A stretch of 64,000 nucleotides of DNA from Nectonema munidae (GCA_030549495.1 JAUIRK010000896.1:789501-853500), one strand, 5' to 3'. Shown: positions 44,888 through 57,989, numbered from the stretch's first letter. The notes: a model not told the origin generated them from the letters alone. Translations and numbers: made by a program.

Positions 44888-46516
44888 TGTCAAAAAAAAG
44901 AACAGAACTTGATTTGAATATGAAAATTAGAATGATTGAAGAAGTTGAAAATAGCATATCAAGAGCTCATGCAGCAGTAAAATATAGAATTGGTAAGCCA
45001 ACAGTATGTGACATTCTAAAATCCAAAGAGAGATGGAAGTAAAAGGTAGAAGAAGCTCCATCTGGAAATAAATTTAGAATAGTTAAAAGTATGTTTGGGG
45101 ACATTGATGAGGTGATGATTTTATGGTTCAGAACAGCCAGAATCAAAAAATATCCAATAAGTGGTGCTTTGATAAGAGCGAAGGCACAATAGTTTGCCGA
45201 ACAATTGAGTTTGCCCAACTTTGCTGCTTCAGAAGGGTGGCTGAGCAAGTGGAAGAGCTAATATGAAATTAAACAGATGACTGCATGTGGTAAGCAAGGA
45301 GACGTTAACAAAGATGTAGTTGAAGATTGGAAAAACAAAATTATAGGACTGTGTGTTGGATACGAATCTCGAAACATTTTAAATTGTGATGAGACTGGGC
45401 TTTATTTTCATGCGCTACCAAATAAAACACTTGCTGAAAAACAGAAAAACCTTACCGGGACTAAACATTCAAAAGACAAAATTACAATTATGTTTACATG
45501 CAGTATGACTGGCGAAAAGGTACATATTTTTCCAAGTTTACTATAAGTTTAAGTTATTGTTTTTATATTTTAGCTAAAACCAATGATAATAAATCTAGCT
45601 GAAAAACCAAGATGTTTCAAAAAGGTCAAGAATGAAACTTTACCAGTTATTTGTCTATCCAACAGAAAATCCTAGATAACAGGCAAATTGTTTGAGGACT
45701 ATATAAACTATTTAAACCAACAAATGAAGATTCAAAAACGAAATATTATGCTCTTTCTAGACAACGCATCTAAAATTAGAAAAATCGAATGTAAAAATGC
45801 CCTTTCTACCAGCTAAGACAACATCTATATTACAACCTCTTGATGAAGGAATTATCAAAGCATTCAAAAGCCGATATAGAGGCAAATTTATTAGAAGTGT
45901 CCTTGCTAAAATAGAGAATGTAAGATACACTGTTGAAATTATAAGTCAAGTTTCTGTTTTAGATGCTGTTTTTTGGGTAGTTGCTGCTTGGAGAGAAACA
46001 AGTGATACGGCAATTATGAAGTGCTTTAATCGATGTGGTTTCAAGTGTTTGCATAAAGAGATTGAAAGTATAGAAAATGATGTGGAAACATATATTCGAG
46101 AGTTAGCAACTCAATTCATCAACGAGATTGATGTAGAATCTTACATGAATATTGATTATAATCTGCCAGTTGAAGAAATTGGAAATGATTGGGAACAAAA
46201 ATTGGTTGAACGTTTCACTCAAAATATACAATCAGAAGTGAGTACTATTGAAGATAAGGAAGAATCAGAAGAAAATAATGTAGATCAAGACAAGGAAATA
46301 ACGTACAAAGAAATGCTGGATAAGTTGAAAAAAGGAATTCGTGCTAAAGCAATAAAAAACTCACACCTACAGACCCAGATCCAAGAATTGACCGAGTCAG
46401 TGAAAAAAGAAATTATTAAAAGAAAGTTTACTACAAAACAAACATCCTTAGCCGACTGTTTCAGATCAATAACATTTTCACATTGTGAAAGGAATTTAGT
46501 AAATAAAATTTTTTAG
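44888..46516 (+). pseudogene. Tigger transposase with a 54-base intron, interrupted by stops
   Basis: From ATG 44888 the order is: helix-turn-helix region (MKIRMIEEVENSISRAHAAV); a second DNA-binding part (KYPISGALIRAKA, LPNFAASEGWLSKW); the catalytic core starting ILNCDETGLYFHALPNKTL (first Asp); MLFLDNAS (second Asp); and TTSILQPLDEGIIKAFKSRY (third Asp region). An acidic C-terminus follows and finishes KQTSLADCF. Four in-frame stops (about 45040, 45190, 45259, 45674) and one frameshift (about 45785) disable it. A GT-AG segment at 45520-45573 interrupts an otherwise continuous reading and is best read as a phase-0 intron. Length without the intron is about 520 codons, normal for Tigger. Confidence 0.8.
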
Positions 46517-47060
46517 TTATTTTTCTGTTTTTAGATAATATTTTTTTACAACAAAGACCAAGAAGAATATAGCTAGAAACAAAGAAAGCCATCCTGTTCT
46601 AATAAAAGAGAGAACATGTATAAATTCCAAATCAACAAAATAACATAACTCTTTTAAATTTTCAATTCTCACAGTATATGTATGAAAATAATGGGAAATT
46701 TTCGTTTCAATTGTTTCAATATCAATTGCCAAGGTATCAACAGCTTTATGAATTGGGTTATTTAAAATATTTGTTCGACAACTAAATGAAACTAAAATAA
46801 TATTTTTAAAATAGTTTATCAACTTAAAATAAACATTATTTTCTCCATTATTATTTTTTCCTCCAAACATTGTATTGCAGTTATCGGCAGTGAAAGAAAT
46901 GCACTTATTTTTTATGTCAAATTTTTGAAGTGTTTCGACAATATAATTATATATTGTATCAGCCTTTTTATTTGCAAGAGTCTGTATTTCAATTAATTTT
47001 GAAACAATACTTTCTTCTTCCCAATCAAAGTATTGAATTATCAGCAGAATAATTTTTGAA
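46517..47060 (-). pseudogene. hAT-like transposase fragment
   Basis: The minus-strand frame runs from about 47040 to 46517, with a break near 46870. Blocks are SFTADNCNTMFGGKNNNGEN, IPIDIETIETKIS-like text, YFHTYTVRIENLKELCYFV and HVLSFIRTGWLSLFLA. These match a hAT-type family I know from arthropod repeat-derived proteins (Asp in TADN, then the R.RWLSL motif). The N-terminus and the C-terminal dimerisation region are missing. It abuts the Tigger C-terminus with opposite polarity, suggesting one truncated or inserted into the other. Confidence 0.6.
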
Positions 47061-47199
47061 GAATAATGATTACTGGTATTACTAGAGATTTATTTGTGAG
47101 CTCTTCTCTTGCCAAATCTTCATTTACCTGCTCGTATGTTTTTATATTGTTCTTTATCTCTGACCATAACAAATACCATTTTTTTTCGGTTTAAATGAT

Positions 47200-48112
47200 A
47201 TCAACAGTATGAATGATATTTTTGGAAACAATGATAATGAAGAGACTTTAAGCATTTGCAACATTGAATTTGAGAATTTTTTGCAAATTACAAATTTTCT
47301 TGGCGTTAGAGAAATAGGTCTATGGTTGACATTATCTTTTCTTACTGGATTTTAGATCAAACAATTTGGTCCAAGTCTTGATTCGACATTTATTGAGATT
47401 TCACATTTCAAAAAACATTATACAAGAGATCTTCTGAAATCTTTTTGTCATATGTTTGTATAAGAGAAAAAAATTCCAAGTATAAACAACAAAAATATTA
47501 ATTGCATTAATAAAGTTTCGATACAATTTTTTGCCAAATATGCCTGGTCGAAAGTCACCAAGAATAATATCTACACCAACAATTGCAATATTATATGCGC
47601 TAGCAATATGCGGAAAAGGAACTAAAACGATATTTTTTCTTTTACTCTTCTAGTTTTACCAAGAGGCGAAATCCTTGAACATTGCTACAAAGGGTAACTA
47701 CCGAATTATCATGCCATTTATCAACTTCAACAACTCCATCTGATCTAAAGTCAAAAGAACCTCTTTCGAGATTTTTCATTTCTTTGGCGTCAATTAATGG
47801 ATATTTATTGTTGCTCTAAAATTTCTTTTTTTTTAAAGATTTCATCAAATCATATGAACTTAAAAAGTTATCCTTAAATATTTGATGATTAGAAAGAATT
47901 TTACATACTTTTAGTATAGCGTTTACAAGTCTAATACTCAGCGGTTCATTTCCATTATCAAATGGAATTTCATATATTTCAACACAGTAAGGTAAACCTA
48001 TTGAGCTGCAAAGCGTCAATATTTTATAGCCAAATCTAATGGGCTTTGATTTGATGAAATGGTTACAAGAGTGTCTCCCAAAACACAGCACCATTAATTG
48101 GTCAATTGACAA
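47200..48112 (-). pseudogene. piggyBac transposase fragment (second lineage)
   Basis: The open part 47816-48112 reads SIDQLMVLCFGRHSCNHFIK, KPIRFGYKILTLCSS, LPYCVEIYEIPF, EPLSIRLVNAILKVC and FKDNFLSSYDLMKSL. These are the first and second Asp regions of the piggyBac core. Leftward, with frame breaks, come RGSFDFRSDGVVEVDKWHD, ILGDFRPGIF-like and VVYTWNFFLLYKHM-like pieces, the remaining core. The N-terminal third is absent. It differs clearly from the copy at 4692-5720. No TTAA ends were identified. Confidence 0.75.
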
Positions 48113-48189
48113 ATTTTAATGAAAAACACCGAATGTGTCATCTTTAAATTTATCAAATTGTATAAAGGTTTATAAGGAGAGCTAAAACG

Positions 48190-51100
48190 ACAGAAAGCGT
48201 TCGAGTGTGGTTTGAATTTGAAAAAGTATGCATTACAAGAGCAATGGGATGAGAGCCCGCGAATGATGTGATGTGATGGTTGAGTCAGAAAATTGTTGCC
48301 ACTATAGTAGTGTAGAGTTTGTTATTGTGTTTGTAAATGTAGAGATGGGTATAAAAATTAGGGGTAGGAACTGTGAATCGGAGACTCTTGATTTTGTAAT
48401 CTAATCGACAAGGTAGTTTTCGAAACAGCTGGAATGAGCTGGGCACCAGACGATTTTCAATTCGAAGTGATTAGATAGGTGAATAAGTTTGTTTGCTAAA
48501 CTAAAAGTTGAGTGTGAGATTTTGTTTTTCAGTTTTAGGTCATTTATTAAATTTTGCGATTCTGTGAAAAGGTGAACGGAGGTAGAAAAGGAAGTTAGGT
48601 TGTTTAGGAGAATTTTACAGAATATTAATACTGCGTGAATTTCTGTTTCGTGTGAAGTGATCTCTTGATCTAGATTTGTGTGTTGGATGAGAAAAAGGTT
48701 TTTTGTGTTTTATAGGAAGAATTTACATGCGGCTGAAGAGCTATATTTGGATTTGGAAGCGTGAGTGAAAATTGAAATCGAGCTGATAGTGTTTGTTGTA
48801 CGTTGGTGAGCTATAGGGTTTAGGGCAAGATATCTATGGTTACAGATGTTAGTCGTGTACGGGGGAGACGAAGAGGGGTGGATGAGCTCGATTGAGTGAT
48901 TCAATGGTAGCACTTGATAAAATGTTTTGTTAGGATTCAACTAAATTAATAAGGAATTGTAATAGTGCAGTGATTAGGATGTTTGCATTGTGTATAGTTT
49001 GGAGTAAGGATGTGGTGGAGGTGTAGAGCAGAAAGTGATTAGGTATTTTTTTAAGGAGCATTTCTTTAGATTGAGATGGAGGGGTAACGTATTAGTGAAT
49101 AATTCAAGTTTTGTGGTTGTTATAGTGTGATAGACATTGGTGATAGAAAGAAGACACAGGGGATTAATTTTTTTTATGTTATTTAAATTTCGATTGGGAA
49201 TCAAGGTTAATTTCCTAATTTTCGAGATATTGGGAAAGTAGCTTAGTCTTAAACAACTGTTGAATAATTGAAGTAAGTGGGGATAGATAATGTGGTAAGC
49301 TTTGCGAACGTGTTTCATGGGTATGTGGTCGTAGCTGCATTCTAGTTTGGGTTTAATAGAGTTCATAGCGTTGTTGAGTTCTGTAATGGTGATTCGTGGA
49401 AAAACAAATGTGTTGGTATTACGTAAATAGGATTGCGTTGTCAGTCTTATGATGCAATTGTGAATGTTGTCGGTTATTAGTGAATCTGATGGAAAAAGTG
49501 AAATCAGGAAGGAGAGGTTCAAGTGCGTTGTTTCTGTGTTTTTTGCTGGAAGTAGATGGGGAGGTAAGGGAAATGAAGATTTTTTATTGGTGATTTTATG
49601 GATGGTGTTCCAGGAGTTGGACGAAGTTTGACTTGTGAATTTCTTCCAAGCTTGTTTTTTAGATTTATTGATTTCTTTTTTGTAAGAGTTTTTTAGTTGG
49701 AAGTGATGTTGAAAGTTTTCGTGCGTGTTCCTTTTTCTTATGAGTTTTGATGAACGTTTGAGTTAGTGTTTTATGTTGTTGAAGGTGGGAGTTCCAGAAA
49801 TAGGCGTTTTTGCGTTTTGGGAGTGGGTTATTTGGAGTAGAAGTGAAAAAGAAATTGAGATTTTTTGTTGAAGGTTATGTCTGATTTCTCTAGTTCTGAT
49901 ATTGTGGTTGTTTTCATTGGGGTATTACATAGTTTAGATTGTATGGTTTTTAGGTAAGCTGTCCATAAATGTGTTTGCCAAGGAGGTGGTTGTGTTGGAT
50001 CTTTTTGTGTACATTAAGATTGACCTGCAAAGAGATAAAAGTGTGGTCTGAAGCTGAGTCACAAATCTTTCAATTCTTTATGATATCAATGGTTTCATTT
50101 GATATTAAGGTAATATCATTGTGGGATTGATATATTTTTTCTAGGTGTTTGTGTTGAAAAGTTGGAGATGTGTTAGAATCAGCCATAGTGAGGTTATGGG
50201 AAGAAATGAAATTGAGGGTTTGCAAACCACGAAAATTTTGTTTTGTATCCCATAAATATGAGTGGGTATTGAGGTCTGTAGAAATAATGAGGAAAAAACT
50301 TTTGTTAAAGTGGTTTTTTATTTTGGTCAAAACGTTATCAAATCGATGAGGTATGGGATGTAAAGAAGAGGGCTGTGAGTAAAGAGAGCAGAAGGGTAGT
50401 GGCGTAGTAATGGAATGGATAAGAGTGAAGATGTAGTTAGAGTTAGAAAATTAGTATATTGGTGTATTGAGAATGGATGTTTTTATTATGATGCAAGCGG
50501 ATTAATCCTCAAAGGGGGGGGGGGGGGTGGGGTATGTATAGGAGTTTGTATTGGTCAAGCAGGTGAGGCATGCGTGTCTAGGGTTCGTTGATGGATATTA
50601 CATCGTATTATTGAGAAAGAATAATAAGGTTATCCCATGTGGTTTTTGAGTGATTTAAATTGATGTGCAAGAAATTTAACATGTGAAATTATTTATTGTT
50701 TTATTGTATTGTGTTAGAATTGAGCTGTTCTGGTTTATATAAAAACTGCATGTTTTATATGTTGCGGTATGTAGTAGTTTGCAATTGAAACCTGTGGCCT
50801 TGGTTGGGTCGTTTGAGAGGGTACACGATGTTAATGAGTGTCATCGGTTACCGCACTGAGCGCACTTTGGGGATGAAATATTGGATTTTTGCTCCAAGTG
50901 CCGATATTTGAAGAAATTTCCGCTTGGTTTTGTTCTGGGTTTGGATTTTGGGTTAACAGATTTTATCCTATTATTACTTTTAGTTGTTTACGGAGATATA
51001 GAAATAGTTCACGGTTGTTGGCTCAATTATTACAGTGTAAGAGAAAGTTCCTACTTTGCCTAGTTGAATAGGATTTACTAATTTCCTCATACTCTTGAGA

Positions 51101-51222
51101 TTTTCATTTTGTTTTCCTAATGTAGTTGTAAGATCGTCAATATTGATGTCTTTAAGTATACCTCTTAGTATAAATTTGGGTATTGGAGTGGGTATGTCGC
51201 AAACATTAACGCCGTTTTTCAA
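48190..51222 (-). pseudogene. Non-LTR retrotransposon with gag, endonuclease, RT and RNase H
   Basis: Read leftward. A gag-like protein spans 51222 to about 50700, with FILRGILKDINIDDL and a CX2CX4HX4C zinc knuckle (CAQCGN..H, near 50860) followed by a second Cys/His cluster. An AP-type endonuclease follows, with ISTDLNTHSYLWD (50270), SHNDITLIS (50110) and ASDHTFI (50050). Next is reverse transcriptase (48974-49522; ECSYDHIPMKHV, LLQLFNSCLRLSYFP). RNase H comes last (SIFTHASKSKYSSSAA, about 48780). An RNase H after the RT places it with the I/R1/LOA-type group. The YADD part of RT is deleted and many stops interrupt it. The 3' end lies near 48190. Confidence 0.75.
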
Positions 51223-53569
51223 GAGAGAGGATTTAGCTGACGATTTTGGTTGAGTATTTTTAAATTGAAAGTAGATAGTATATTTTTATAAATGGGAATC
51301 AAATTTGACAAATGTTTTCATTCCGTATGAATGAGTGAATATTTTTGAGGTGGAAAAGTTTTTGTAATTGAAAAAAGAGGATTATAAATGGATTCACTAA
51401 GAAGAGGAATTTTGAAAAGGATTGGTTAGCAAATATTCGATATTTGTTCATAACCAATGAAATACTACACATGATATTGATAAAAAAAAAAGACTGGATC
51501 AACAAAGGGATTCTCTTCAATAGAAAAGTTATGAAATCGCTTAAATTTTGAGCTAAATAAATATCTGAAGGTTTTTTCGAACATATAGATTATCCTATTT
51601 AACGTAGTAGAGCTACCAAGGTAGAATCAGTTTAGAATTAAGAGAAAAATTTGATACCATATAAAGTATAGGAAAATGAGAAGCTGAGAGCGTATTTGTA
51701 AGCAATACAATAGAGGTCAGATTGAGATTTATAGTTCAAAGCTCCCTCTTTAATTAGTAAACTAAGGGAAGGATAAAATAAAGATCAAGGATCAAACCAG
51801 GGAGGGCTAAACGTGCTCGGTTTAGTTAGATAGTAATATTTTTCACCATGTAATTTTACAACAATTTTTATAAACACTTTATTGCTAAATTTATTATTTA
51901 TCATTAAATATATTATCATATAAATAACCCATTTATAGGCTTATTATTGAAATTTTTTTATGAGAATTCAAAATTTTAATTTTTTGAACTTTTATCTAAC
52001 ATAATCTCAGGTCGCTTTGTTTAAAAATTTGGTTCCATTCTTATTTATGAGATGGATAAATTCATTATTATATCAAGAAAGAAAATTATTTTATCGGTTG
52101 TGCTTAAATATATAAAAGTCAATATAGTGTTGAATTAAGTAAATACATAACCATTTTAACCACATTGAAATGTAGTATTCATTAAATGTGTATATATCGA
52201 CAAAAATAATGTCATGATGAAATGTCGATTTGCTAAATGGAACGAAAATTATTCAAAAATTCAGAAAAAATATCTGTCAGTAACCAAGTTAAACAGTAAC
52301 CGCACTTTAAATCTTGAGTGACAAAAGTATTTTCAGAATCATGAACATGTTGAATTTGCTGTGCATGGATAAGTTTATTTTAATATAATGAGAAAAGTGT
52401 TTTCCATTGAGTCACCTCTGAAACTAATTTACCAACAGGTAAAATATTTTCGCTGAATTAATCATCAAAAGTTGGTTTATCAAAAAAATTAAGACAATAT
52501 TAACCCAAAAAATCTTGAATTTATAATATATTTTCTAGCTTATCGTGTTTAAAAATGTCTTCAACAATTTTAACTGCTCTACTTCTAGTTTTTATCTCGA
52601 ACCTGATACGTGGTGAATGAAGATAAAGATAGGAGGTTTTTCTTTTATTAGATTGGAGTTATATCATTTTTTATTTTACCATAGGATATTTGAAAACAAT
52701 TTTAAACTGCCTCGAAATGCCACTACAAAAAGAATGCTCGTTAAATTAGATGTCAAACAACTTTTAAGCATAAATGGCTAAACTATAGACAAAAGTATTC
52801 TAAAACTTTGTTTAGATTTAAATCTTGAACCATGTTAAATTTAAAAAGTTTGCATCGATTTTTTGTTTTATATTATATTAGTTCACTGAATTTTTTGAAT
52901 TAATAAATATTTTACAATTTTTTTCTGTTATGTCACCTATAACAATATTAGAATAAAATGTTAATGATATTGAGAACTTAAAAATCTTGTGTTGATGAAG
53001 TCAGATACTCATCTCATCGAAAGTGAATTTACTACTAAAATAGTAAATTTACCATGATTCAATGGTATTTTAATTATAAAGGGTAGTAAAATTATGCATT
53101 GTTAGAGTAACCAAGTAAAGTAGTAACTGTAACCACTTTTTGTTTTTTTAGAAATATGGGAAGCTTAAAAACAACAAGGATAAATGTTATCATTGAAAAT
53201 TTTTTCTACTATAATGAAGAAGGATATGATATGAGAAGAAGAATATTTATCTTAATGATTGCATGAATCCGTTTATCAAAAAGAAAAGGGATAATCTTAG
53301 AAGTTTTTTTTGCTAAAATTTTAAATAAGCGCTAAAAACGATTTCCAAATAATGTAAGCACCCTTTGAACGTGTGTTTCCAATTACATGAATCCCTGTTA
53401 TACACATTTAATATTTTTCAATTTAGTTTCAATCAAGAAAATTGATTCATAAAATGATTGCAACCAAACTTATAGATTAGAGTCGGAAATTTTAACTGCA
53501 ATGGTTAAAACTTCAAACTAAATCGAAAACAATTGTGAAAACATAAATTCTCAACCTTCTTCAGCAAGA
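51223..53569. other. A/T-rich DNA without recognised genes
   Basis: Part of 51223-51540 may be the 5' leader of the LINE. The remainder shows no conserved frame or terminal repeat. Confidence 0.4.
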
Positions 53570-54392
53570 GAATTATAACACTTGATTCTGTAGAAAATCG
53601 AAATGCCTTCCAAATGAAGCTGGATCGTTGGCTGTCAAGGATAAAAAAGAGAAATTTTTACATGTTTCCTACATCAAATACATTTTTTGAAGAAAATGAA
53701 ACTGGTGTTCTATTCAACAACAGTTTTCAAAGTTTGCTGATCCGACACTTGGAGACTTTAGAAGAAGAGTTTTGTCGATATTTTCCAGAAAAGCCTCAGT
53801 TATCCCATAGTATATTTAGAAAACCATTTGCTGCAAAAATTGAAGATGTTCCTGAAAGATATCAAGCGTAATTCATTGATCTTATCACATCTGACCGCGC
53901 AAACACTGACTTTGAATCCCTAGCAGTGAATCAATTTTGGATCAAGCAATTACTTCGATATCCAAATTTGGCTGAAGGTATGCTGAGAATTCTCATGCCT
54001 TTTCCTTATGTGTGAAGTGACCTTTTCATATTTACTACTTATAAAATCGAAGCTAAAAATTAAACTCCATGCTGAGGATGACGAACGTTGTGCTGTATCC
54101 AAAACAACATCACGAATTGAGAAGTTGGTGATACATAACATTATTGTTTACTATTAAAATAAAGCTTGTATTACTCGCATCAGTAATATTTCAATTATGT
54201 AAATAAATGATTTATTTTGAGCTATTTATATTGTATATAAATGTATATTTTCGTTCTTGCTATAATAAAAAAAGTTACTGCAGTTATGTAGCATTCTTAT
54301 GTATACCTTAATCAAAGAATATAGCCTTGATCTTTGGGTGGGGTCGCAGAAAGTCTGTGGGGTCGCCACTGGAAAAAGTTTGGGAACCACTG
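53570..54392 (+). pseudogene. hAT (ZBED5-like) transposase C-terminus and 3' terminus
   Basis: The frame around 53600-53870 contains FQMKLDRWLSRIKKRNFYMF, FQSLLIRHLETLEEEFCRYF and, after one UAA near 53871, FIDLITSDRANTDFESL and LAVNQFWIKQL. This corresponds to the region before the dimerisation block. Later pieces near 53985-54140 (RILMPFPYV, EDDERCAVSKT-like) are frameshifted. The 3' terminus, gtttgggaaccactg, ends at 54392 and has the hAT form. The 5' half of the element is missing. Related to but distinct from the hAT at 17178. Confidence 0.7.
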
Positions 54393-54905
54393 CTCTAGGC
54401 GAATCGGTATATCGCTTTGTTCCCCTCTCGAACCCTAAATCGCTTCGCGTGGGAATAAGGAACGCCCACGGTGATTTTCTTCTTTAAGTAGCATCATTTC
54501 GTTGATTGGTTAAAGTTAGCCAATAAACTGAGGGCACATGCCATACACTAGCAACATCTTGAAACATTCAAAATAAAGGATTATCTTTTGTTGTAGTAAG
54601 CAACGGTAGGAAGCTCGCATGCGACTAATTTGATCCAATTCTGCAAGACAGTAAATGAAGTTTGCCTTTTTATTACTTATACCATACAGTTGTGCTTGAA
54701 GCAGAGACAGAGGATCAATGAGGAATTAATAAAAATTAGTGCTAAATTTTAAAACGAGTTTATTTATCTCTCTATCTTCAATTCTCGCTCTGGGCGAAAT
54801 TGCACCGGTGAGAATTTTTATATCGCCCTAGACTGATATATTCGTATGGGAAAAATCGAATTTTTTTTACTTATTGTATTGTATAATCCTATAGTTAGAA
54901 AAAGT

Positions 54906-55376
54906 GGCAATGTTGCACTATCCGTGCATTGATGAAAAGCAATTTTAATTGGAAAGAAGTTGTTCAATGATATAATGCTTTCATATGTCAATCTTTTCTT
55001 GAATGCGATTATAGTTTGAGTATCGCACTATACGTGCATTGTAGCAAATACAGTCTAAGCCTGCCTCCATAATAAGAGTATATCTACATGATACACATAT
55101 AGTGCTATGTAACGTGTCTTATAATGTGGTAATGAAGAGGGTGATGTGTTTAGAAAGAGGGATGCGCACATAAAGAGCATACTATACACATACACACACA
55201 TACAAATTGAAGACCAGTATTATGGACAATACAGGCATAGTGCAACATGGACGAGATATTTAAAAAGAGGAAGACATATTAAATTTGTGCTGAAATTTTA
55301 ATCAAGAGTTATTGAATTTTCAAGACGCAATAACATTTGTGAAATACCCTCTCCTTCACTGTTGTTATAACTCAAG
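54906..55376 (+). mobile_element. Element A, left half
   Basis: Starts ggcaatgttgcactatccgt. Its roughly 240-bp left terminal repeat is inverted at the window's right edge (63760-64000). It carries gcactatccgtgcattg at 54915 and gcactatacgtgcattg at 55025, exactly 110 bases apart. It is cut at 55376 by insertion of element B. The left target duplication should be gaaaaagt (54898-54905). Confidence 0.75.
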
Positions 55377-55809
55377 CAGAGGCGTAGCTAAGCTGGGGCC
55401 TGAGGGGCCGTCCCCCCTCATGTACTTTGGTGTGCCCCCCTCCATGTACCTTGAAAATAAAAATTTAACTTTTTATACTTGAATTTCATGGTTAGGGTTA
55501 GAATTAGCGTAATAATTTTACCATTATAATTTCTTTGGCAATTATGTTTTCGATTTTTTAAACTAGACATTTTCGATGAGATGTTTTCCATTATATTTTT
55601 TTCGATATATTTTCCTAATTTTTTTAACACTTATATACAATAAAAGATTGAAAAAAATTGCTGAATTGATTGCCTTTCCTGACCTTTAATTAACCTTTTA
55701 ATAGTTATTAACTCATTTTATTTTTTTACATTCCCTTTTCATTTTGTTATATTTTTTTCTTTCAGTGTGTTAGTAAGCTACCTTTGCTTTAATTTTATTT
55801 GTATCGTAG

Positions 55810-56340
55810 ATGGAGCTTGAAGATTGTCCAACTGCTAAACGTGCTAAGACAAATGATGCTATTTATAATAGTGATTTGGTTACAGCCTTAAAAAATATAG
55901 AGGGTCATTATTTAAACAAAATAGGGGAAGTTAATAGTGATGTTATGGCGAGTATTGTTAAGGATATCTCATCAGATGATGTTTTCATAGACAAAATGTC
56001 TTTATTATTATCGAATTATAAAGCACTGGAAAAACCAGATAAATGTGTCAAAACTTATTCCAATATAGTTAGTAAGAGAGAGGGACGGGCTAAAAGTGTT
56101 GATCATATAGTTAATTCTATTAATATCAAAAAACATTGTCAAGCCTAACAAAGCAAAAATTATCGAGTTGAAAAAAGACATTGTTTCTAAAATTAATCTT
56201 AAAGAAAACAATCTACAAGTATTAGATATAAAAGTAAAGAATAATGCAACAGCTTCCATTAAAGTTGATAATAATAATAATAAGGAAAAAAATACTGTTC
56301 CCAATAAAACATTAAAACCTAGGTTTTTATTTCAAAAGAT
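55810..56340 (+). pseudogene. Gag-like ORF1 fragment, tentative
   Basis: A 112-codon frame (55810-56148) opens with a basic/acidic leader, then VTALKNIEGHYLNKIGEVNS and KCVKTYSNIVSKREGRAK. It continues in another frame to about 56340 with KAKIIELKKDIVSKINLKEN and LQVLDIKVKNNATASIKVDN. The layout (coiled N-terminus, then a KTYxxIVxK-type phrase, then an alternating charged/hydrophobic fold) resembles ORF1 of R1/Jockey-type LINEs, but no zinc knuckle is seen. Codon use is more ordered than the surrounding DNA. Assignment uncertain. Confidence 0.35.
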
Positions 56341-57989
56341 CTGAAGAGTAACGAACAACAACAACACGTTGTTTTTGGAAGTTATTCTTTTATCATTATT
56401 ATATTTTCAATTAGTTAAGACATTTCTTTCGGACAATTTTTAATATATGTAGATAATTTTGCAATTTATCTTGAATGAGGTTCTATATTTGAAAATATAC
56501 AATTTATCTGAATATATTTGAAGCAGCATATTAAATCCTTCTCAACCTCCCAAATAATTTTCTAAATTAAATTAGAATTTTTCCATTTTTTTACGTTTTT
56601 AAAATTTTAAATTATTTATTTAAATTTAAAATTTAGACGTTTTTAAAATTTTGAAATTCAATAATGTATTTATATAATAGTTATGGGTTATATAATATAT
56701 ATTTGAGTTATGGCATCGTCAAAAATTGTGATTCAGGAATGTAAATTTATATATTTAGGTGAATATGTTTTTGTCATTTAAACTTAAAACAAAGACATTT
56801 TTGGAATTAGCGCAAAAAACTAAGCTGATATGTATAATATTTAGCTTACGCAAAATTTTTTTTTTTCAAATATACAGTACTGGCAAAATTTTGGGTATAT
56901 AGAAAATTCCTATGTTGAAATTTTGAGCTAAAATATCTCGAGAAGTACAAATCGTGTGAAAACTGGAGATGGCTCATTCAAAAGAGCATTAAAAACTATC
57001 GATTTGGTATCTAAAATCTCTGAAAATATTTTATTCTGTATGTTTTTTGGTTGATCGAAAATTCAAAATTTTCAGATTTGGACGCAATTTTTCTGGAAAG
57101 TATAATATTTGAGTAGACGATGATAGGGACGCTATCCTTGACAAAAAATAAAATCTGAAATTATGATATTAAATTTTTGATTTTGTGATAATTGAATTAT
57201 GCATTAATAAATTGTTAAAAAGTAAATATATATATATATATACATATAGACCTTTTTTTAAATTTTATAGAGTTCGCAACCCTATATAAAGAAAAAATGG
57301 CTAGTTATAACAAAAGTATTAAAAAGGCAGGATTTTCCAAAGATCAATCAAAATTAAAGTTCACAAAAAATGAATGTCAGACAATTAGTGAGTTGAAAAA
57401 ACGATAACTAAATCGAAAGACCATCTCTAAATGAAAATGCCATTTCATCGCAATCATTTGAAAACACGTTTGAAGAAGTTTATGCTAAAAATTTTATATA
57501 TAAATTTATATATACATATACATATATATCATTTAAAAATCTATTGTTTCATAATGCATTTGGGATACTTTGACCTAAATTTGATTCATTTTGGTACCCA
57601 TTTAAGACCATTGTTCCCTTTTGCTTTGCAGAAGAATTAAGGCAGGTTTATAAATTCCTGGGTGTAACCTTAAAGGTTGCTTTGTTTGCTCTCATCCAAG
57701 ATAACCTTTTCTGGTCTGTTTTTTTTTCAAATATATAAAATATAATACTTGATGTTGGAAATCTTGCAGCGGTTTGCATAAACCTTTAGATTTCACACTT
57801 CATTTCTTTTGAATACATATATTTTCATCAAAATTCAGTATAAAATTACCTTATATCTCTGTTCATTCTTATTAATATTTTCATTTTATTTAAATAAACT
57901 TACTTAGTTGTTTGTTTCTTTTTTGAAGCGAATTTTGTCTGAACAAAGATCATCAATGCTCCATGAGCGAAAGCGAAATCTTATAATTT
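56341..57989. other. No recognised gene; a Tc1/mariner-like terminus
   Basis: At about 56872 the sequence tacagtactggcaaaatttt has the form of a Tc1/mariner left end after TA. A short frame starting near 57298 (ASYNKSIKKAGFSKDQ) may be a remnant. No partner end was found. Confidence 0.35.
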
